DNA from: an uncultured Eubacteriales bacterium
Lineage (GTDB): Bacteria > Bacillota > Clostridia > Oscillospirales > Oscillospiraceae
Length of the DNA stretch: 41,784 bases
Direction of reading: 5' to 3'
NCBI GenBank assembly: GCA_900547405.1
Contig: URGL01000014.1
Coordinates: forward strand, 1-41,784
The position numbers and the translations under genes were made by a program. This document shows positions 39,127 to 41,784 of this stretch, piece by piece. Below the pieces are notes generated by a model. It saw only the letters and a program-made list of their open reading frames with translations, was not told the origin of the DNA and did not search any database. Within the stretch, counting starts at the first letter, position 1; each line of letters opens with the position of its first letter.

Positions 39127-40829
39127 AATTCCGTTCCTTTCGTCAGCGGCTGAACGCCGCCTTCCTGCTGGCCTCCCTGGTGCCCACCCTTCTGTGCTCG
39201 GCGCTGCTGCTCCAGGTGTTCCGGATCCGGATGGGCTCCACCCAGACCCAGGCCGCCCAGCAGCAGCTCACCGCCGCGGAGGGGGCCCTGGACCGGCTGT
39301 CCCAGGGCCTTCAGGAGGCGACCCAGGCTTTGGGCCGCAGCCCCTGGGTCACCGGTGCCCTCCTTGGGGAGGAGGTGGAGGACGCCAACGTAAACAACCT
39401 GCTCTTCCAGGCCACGGACGCTCTGCGGAGCTGCGCCGTCTTCCAGCTCTACGATATCAGCGGCTCCTGCCGCTATTCCACCCGGTCCGCCACCAGCGCC
39501 GGGAGTCTGCCCACCGCCTGGGGGGTCCTCTATGCCGCCGCCCAGGCCCCCGGGGACCTGGTCTTCTACCCCTCGGAGGATCCTTCCTCCCAGGAGGCCC
39601 CGGCTCTGCGGTGCGCTGCCCTGCTTTCGGATGCCTACGGGGCCCCGGCGGGATATCTGGTGGTGGACTTCTGGGAGAATCAGCTGGAGACCCTGCTGGG
39701 CTCTCTGGCCGGAGCTCAGAACGAGCTGCTGCTGGTGGACCGGCTCTGGCGAAGCGTCTACTGCACCCAGCCCACCCAGGTGCTGACCCTGGCGGAGGTC
39801 CTTCGGGGCCAGCTTCTGGCCGGGAAGCCCCTCACCGGAGAGGGGGACCAGTTCCTCTATACCGTCCGGCAGAACCGGGCCACCGGGCTCTATCTCATTT
39901 TGCAGCAGCCCCAGCTCTTCACCCCGGGCACTCTGCGGCTGCTCTATACCGTCAGCATCCTGTGCGCCCTGTGCTGTGTGCTGCTCAGCGTCACCCTGGG
40001 GCTTCGGCTGAGCCACCAGCTCTTCGAGCCCATCGGGAAGCTCCACCGGGCCATCCGCCGGGTGGAAAAGAACGATCTCCAGGTCCAGGTCCCCGTCCCC
40101 CAGGACCGGCAGGACGAGCTGACGGAGCTGGCCACCCAGTTCAACCACATGGTCACCAGCCTGGAAAAAAATCAGCAGGAGCTTCTGGAAAACCAGAAGG
40201 CCCTGAATGAGGCTCAGATCCGGATGCTCCAGGCCCAGCTGAATCCCCACTTCCTGTGCAACACCCTGGACACCATGAAGTGGATCAGCAAGATCAACCA
40301 GGTGCCCCAGGTGGCTCTGATGTCCACGAATCTTGCGGATATCCTCCGGTTCTGTATCTCCCCGGCGGAATTCGTGCCCCTGCGCCGGGAGATGGAGATC
40401 CTGGAGCGGTATGTGGAGATCCAGCGCATCCGCCTCAGCGACAGCTTTGCCTATGAGGCCCAGGTGCCGGAGGAGCTCCTGGACTGCCTGGTGCCCAAGA
40501 TGCTCCTCCAGCCTCTAGCGGAGAACGCCATCCTCCACGGCCTCTCCGGCAGCCGGGAAGGGACCCTCACCGTCACCGCCCAGGGCCTGGAGGGGGACAT
40601 TCTGGAGATCCGGGTGGCCGACAACGGCGCAGGACTGCCTCCGGAGCTTCTGGGTCCCTACAGACCTCCGGAGCATCCCACAGGTCACCTGGGACTGCTG
40701 AACGTAGACACCATCCTGCGCAAGCACTACGGAGAACACTTCGGCCTGCGCCTGGAAAATCGGAAAGAATGCGCCGGGGCCTGCGTCATCGCCAGGCTCC
40801 CCATCCGGAAAGGAGAGAACCCATGCTGA
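39123..40829 (+). CDS. YesM-type sensor histidine kinase
   Basis: A 568-residue membrane kinase. TM1 at residues 13-32, an extracellular sensing domain of about 235 residues, TM2 at 271-293, HAMP at 294-346, then the LytS/YesM kinase core: LQAQLNPHFLCNTLDTMKW with the phosphorylated His376, VPKMLLQPLAENAILHGL (N-box) and VADNGAGLPPE (G-box). It is of the type paired with AraC-like response regulators for sugar or solute uptake genes. The ATG at 39123 overlaps the lipoprotein stop; its own stop overlaps the regulator start (40823-40829). Together with that lipoprotein it likely measures an external solute. Confidence 0.93.
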   Translation: MKFRSFRQRLNAAFLLASLVPTLLCSALLLQVFRIRMGSTQTQAAQQQLTAAEGALDRLSQGLQEATQALGRSPWVTGALLGEEVEDANVNNLLFQATDALRSCAVFQLYDISGSCRYSTRSATSAGSLPTAWGVLYAAAQAPGDLVFYPSEDPSSQEAPALRCAALLSDAYGAPAGYLVVDFWENQLETLLGSLAGAQNELLLVDRLWRSVYCTQPTQVLTLAEVLRGQLLAGKPLTGEGDQFLYTVRQNRATGLYLILQQPQLFTPGTLRLLYTVSILCALCCVLLSVTLGLRLSHQLFEPIGKLHRAIRRVEKNDLQVQVPVPQDRQDELTELATQFNHMVTSLEKNQQELLENQKALNEAQIRMLQAQLNPHFLCNTLDTMKWISKINQVPQVALMSTNLADILRFCISPAEFVPLRREMEILERYVEIQRIRLSDSFAYEAQVPEELLDCLVPKMLLQPLAENAILHGLSGSREGTLTVTAQGLEGDILEIRVADNGAGLPPELLGPYRPPEHPTGHLGLLNVDTILRKHYGEHFGLRLENRKECAGACVIARLPIRKGENPC

Positions 40830-41560
40830 AAGTATTGGTCGTCGAGGACGAGGAACTGATCCGAAAGGGCATTGTTCTGGCGGTGGACTGGGCCAGCCTG
40901 AACTGCGTGGTGGTGGGAGAAGCCGCCAACGGCCAGGAGGGCCTGGAACAGGCCGCCCAGTGCCAGCCGAATCTCATCGTCACCGACCTGAAAATGCCGA
41001 AAATGGACGGCCTGGAGATGATCGGGGAGCTCCGGAACCGGGGCTGTGAGGCCTATGTCATCATCCTCACCGCCTACGATAGCTTCGCCTATGCCCAGCA
41101 GGCCCTGCGGCTGGGTGCCGTAGACTTCCTACTGAAGCCCTTCCACGACGGGGACCTGGAAAACGCCGTCCTCCGGCTGGAAAAGAAGCTGAATCCCCCC
41201 AAGCCGGAGATCAGGCTCCAGGATGTCCGCCCCGGTGCCAAAAGCCGCTATGTCCAGGCGGCCATGGAGTACATCAGCGAAAACTGCGGCGACTCCGGCC
41301 TCTCCATTGCCCAGATCGCCGCGGAGCTGGGCCTCAGCGAGGGCCACCTGAGCCACCTGTTCAAAAAAGAAACCGGCATCACGGTGGGAAGCTTCCTCAC
41401 CAGATGCCGGATCCAAAAGGCTATGACACTATTGAAGCAGGGCAAGCTGAAGGTCTACGAGGTAGCCGACCGCTGCGGCTACCGGGACATCACCTACTTC
41501 TCAGGGACCTTCAAAAAACTCACCGGCCTGAATCCCAGCGAGTACCAGAACCGGGGGTAA
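40823..41560 (+). CDS. YesN-type response regulator (receiver plus AraC DNA-binding domain)
   Basis: A 245-residue regulator. The receiver (1-120) has acidic residues at VVEDEEL (6-12), phosphorylated Asp55 (IVTDLKMPKMDG), Thr83 and Lys105 (LLKP). Residues about 143-243 hold the AraC double helix-turn-helix: LSIAQIAAELGLSEGHLSHLF and VADRCGYRDITYFSGTFKKLTGLNPSEY. It should bind near the promoters at 37600-37750. The direct TTTGTGA repeats there are candidate sites, which would switch on the divergent ABC operon. GGAAAGGAGAG precedes the ATG; the frame overlaps the kinase end by 7 bases. Confidence 0.94.
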   Translation: MLKVLVVEDEELIRKGIVLAVDWASLNCVVVGEAANGQEGLEQAAQCQPNLIVTDLKMPKMDGLEMIGELRNRGCEAYVIILTAYDSFAYAQQALRLGAVDFLLKPFHDGDLENAVLRLEKKLNPPKPEIRLQDVRPGAKSRYVQAAMEYISENCGDSGLSIAQIAAELGLSEGHLSHLFKKETGITVGSFLTRCRIQKAMTLLKQGKLKVYEVADRCGYRDITYFSGTFKKLTGLNPSEYQNRG

Positions 41561-41577
41561 AACCCCGATGAATGCTC

Positions 41578-41645
41578 CCCCGCCGGGAGGCAGCCTTCCC
41601 CCACGGGGAAGGTGGCAGGGCCAAAGGCCCTGACGGATGAGGGGA
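41578..41645. repeat. Intergenic palindromic repeat, copy 10
   Basis: CCCCCGCCGGGAGGCAGCCTTCCCC-CAC-GGGGAAGG, a CAGGGCC/GGCCCTG hairpin and GACGGATGAGGGG, running straight into the 138-bp repeat. The same order is found before copy A at 28148-28276. Confidence 0.88.
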
Positions 41646-41646
41646 A

Positions 41647-41784
41647 CCCACGAAAAGTCAAAAACAGGCCACGTTGAACGGAAGCGTTTTCCATTCAACG
41701 TGGCCTGTTTCGTTATTTTGGTGCGGCACCCCTCATCCGGCCCGGGCTGCGCCCGGTCCACCTTCCCCGTAGGGGAAGGCTGCC
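41647..41784. repeat. 138-bp dispersed repeat with 17-bp perfect hairpin, copy B
   Basis: Near-identical to 28275-28412: the hairpin stem AAACAGGCCACGTTGAA at 41662-41678 pairs with 41694-41710. It lies after the response-regulator gene and probably ends its transcript. The window stops inside the element's GGGGAAGGCTGCC end. Confidence 0.9.

Overview
The window looks like a chromosome segment from a high-GC, endospore-forming anaerobe of the Clostridia, most likely an Oscillospirales gut commensal. The evidence is a SpoIIE-type phosphatase, a pyruvate formate-lyase pair, a YesM/YesN-type two-component system, many intergenic GC-rich palindromic repeats built around CCTTCCCC/GGGGAAGG, and Clostridia-like Shine-Dalgarno sequences. 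The genus cannot be fixed from this sequence alone.

Region 1 (1-6750) starts with a small membrane protein and a DegV lipid-binding protein. Two linked transcription units follow. The first (1638-3706) has an unorthodox short-chain dehydrogenase, a 73-residue helical protein and a PanB-like (ketopantoate hydroxymethyltransferase fold) protein that lacks several catalytic residues. The second (3823-6650) has a LuxR-type regulator, a divergent GroEL paralogue with charged residues in its apical groove, and a protein that is only the C-terminal chaperone domain of trigger factor. The last two overlap by ATGA. This is the best candidate here for an undescribed system: a dedicated chaperonin/holdase pair with its own regulator next to enzymes of changed active site.

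Region 2 (6868-11455) is ordinary chromosome: SpoIIE-like phosphatase, CYTH phosphatase, aminotransferase, an MntA-type nucleotidyltransferase antitoxin whose HepT toxin partner is an internally deleted remnant, and a small unknown gene.

Region 3 (11466-24262) is a compact podovirus-like particle cassette on the minus strand: zinc-ribbon protein, small and large terminase, portal, Prp-like cysteine protease, scaffold, N4-gp56-type capsid, connectors, a probable tail nozzle, internal and fibre proteins, an XhlA-like protein and a phiLC3 holin. It is controlled from the right by an ImmR/ImmA-type repressor and metalloprotease pair. Between them lie three operator copies at exact 31-bp spacing, one filling the 17-bp spacer of a perfect TTGACA-TATAAT promoter. 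No integrase, replication gene or endolysin is visible, and host-type repeats sit between its structural genes. It may be a domesticated, GTA-like or satellite element, or a decayed prophage.

Region 4 (24205-28147) holds an M20 amidohydrolase, a YfcC-type transporter and a YitT protein. It is bounded by 60-bp direct repeats, each the 3' end of the immA gene, which is a footprint of insertion or duplication. Region 5 (28148-32376) has a LarC protein reduced to its first domain, next to a tandem repeat, and pflBA.

Region 6 (32440-41560) is a solute-uptake locus. On the minus strand are a binding lipoprotein, a fused double-domain permease and an ATPase with an unusual insertion of about 120 residues. 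On the plus strand, divergently, are a second binding lipoprotein, a histidine kinase and an AraC-type response regulator in overlapping frames. The likely logic is that the plus-strand lipoprotein senses the solute and the two-component system switches on the transporter. The window ends in a 138-bp repeat that duplicates one at 28275.
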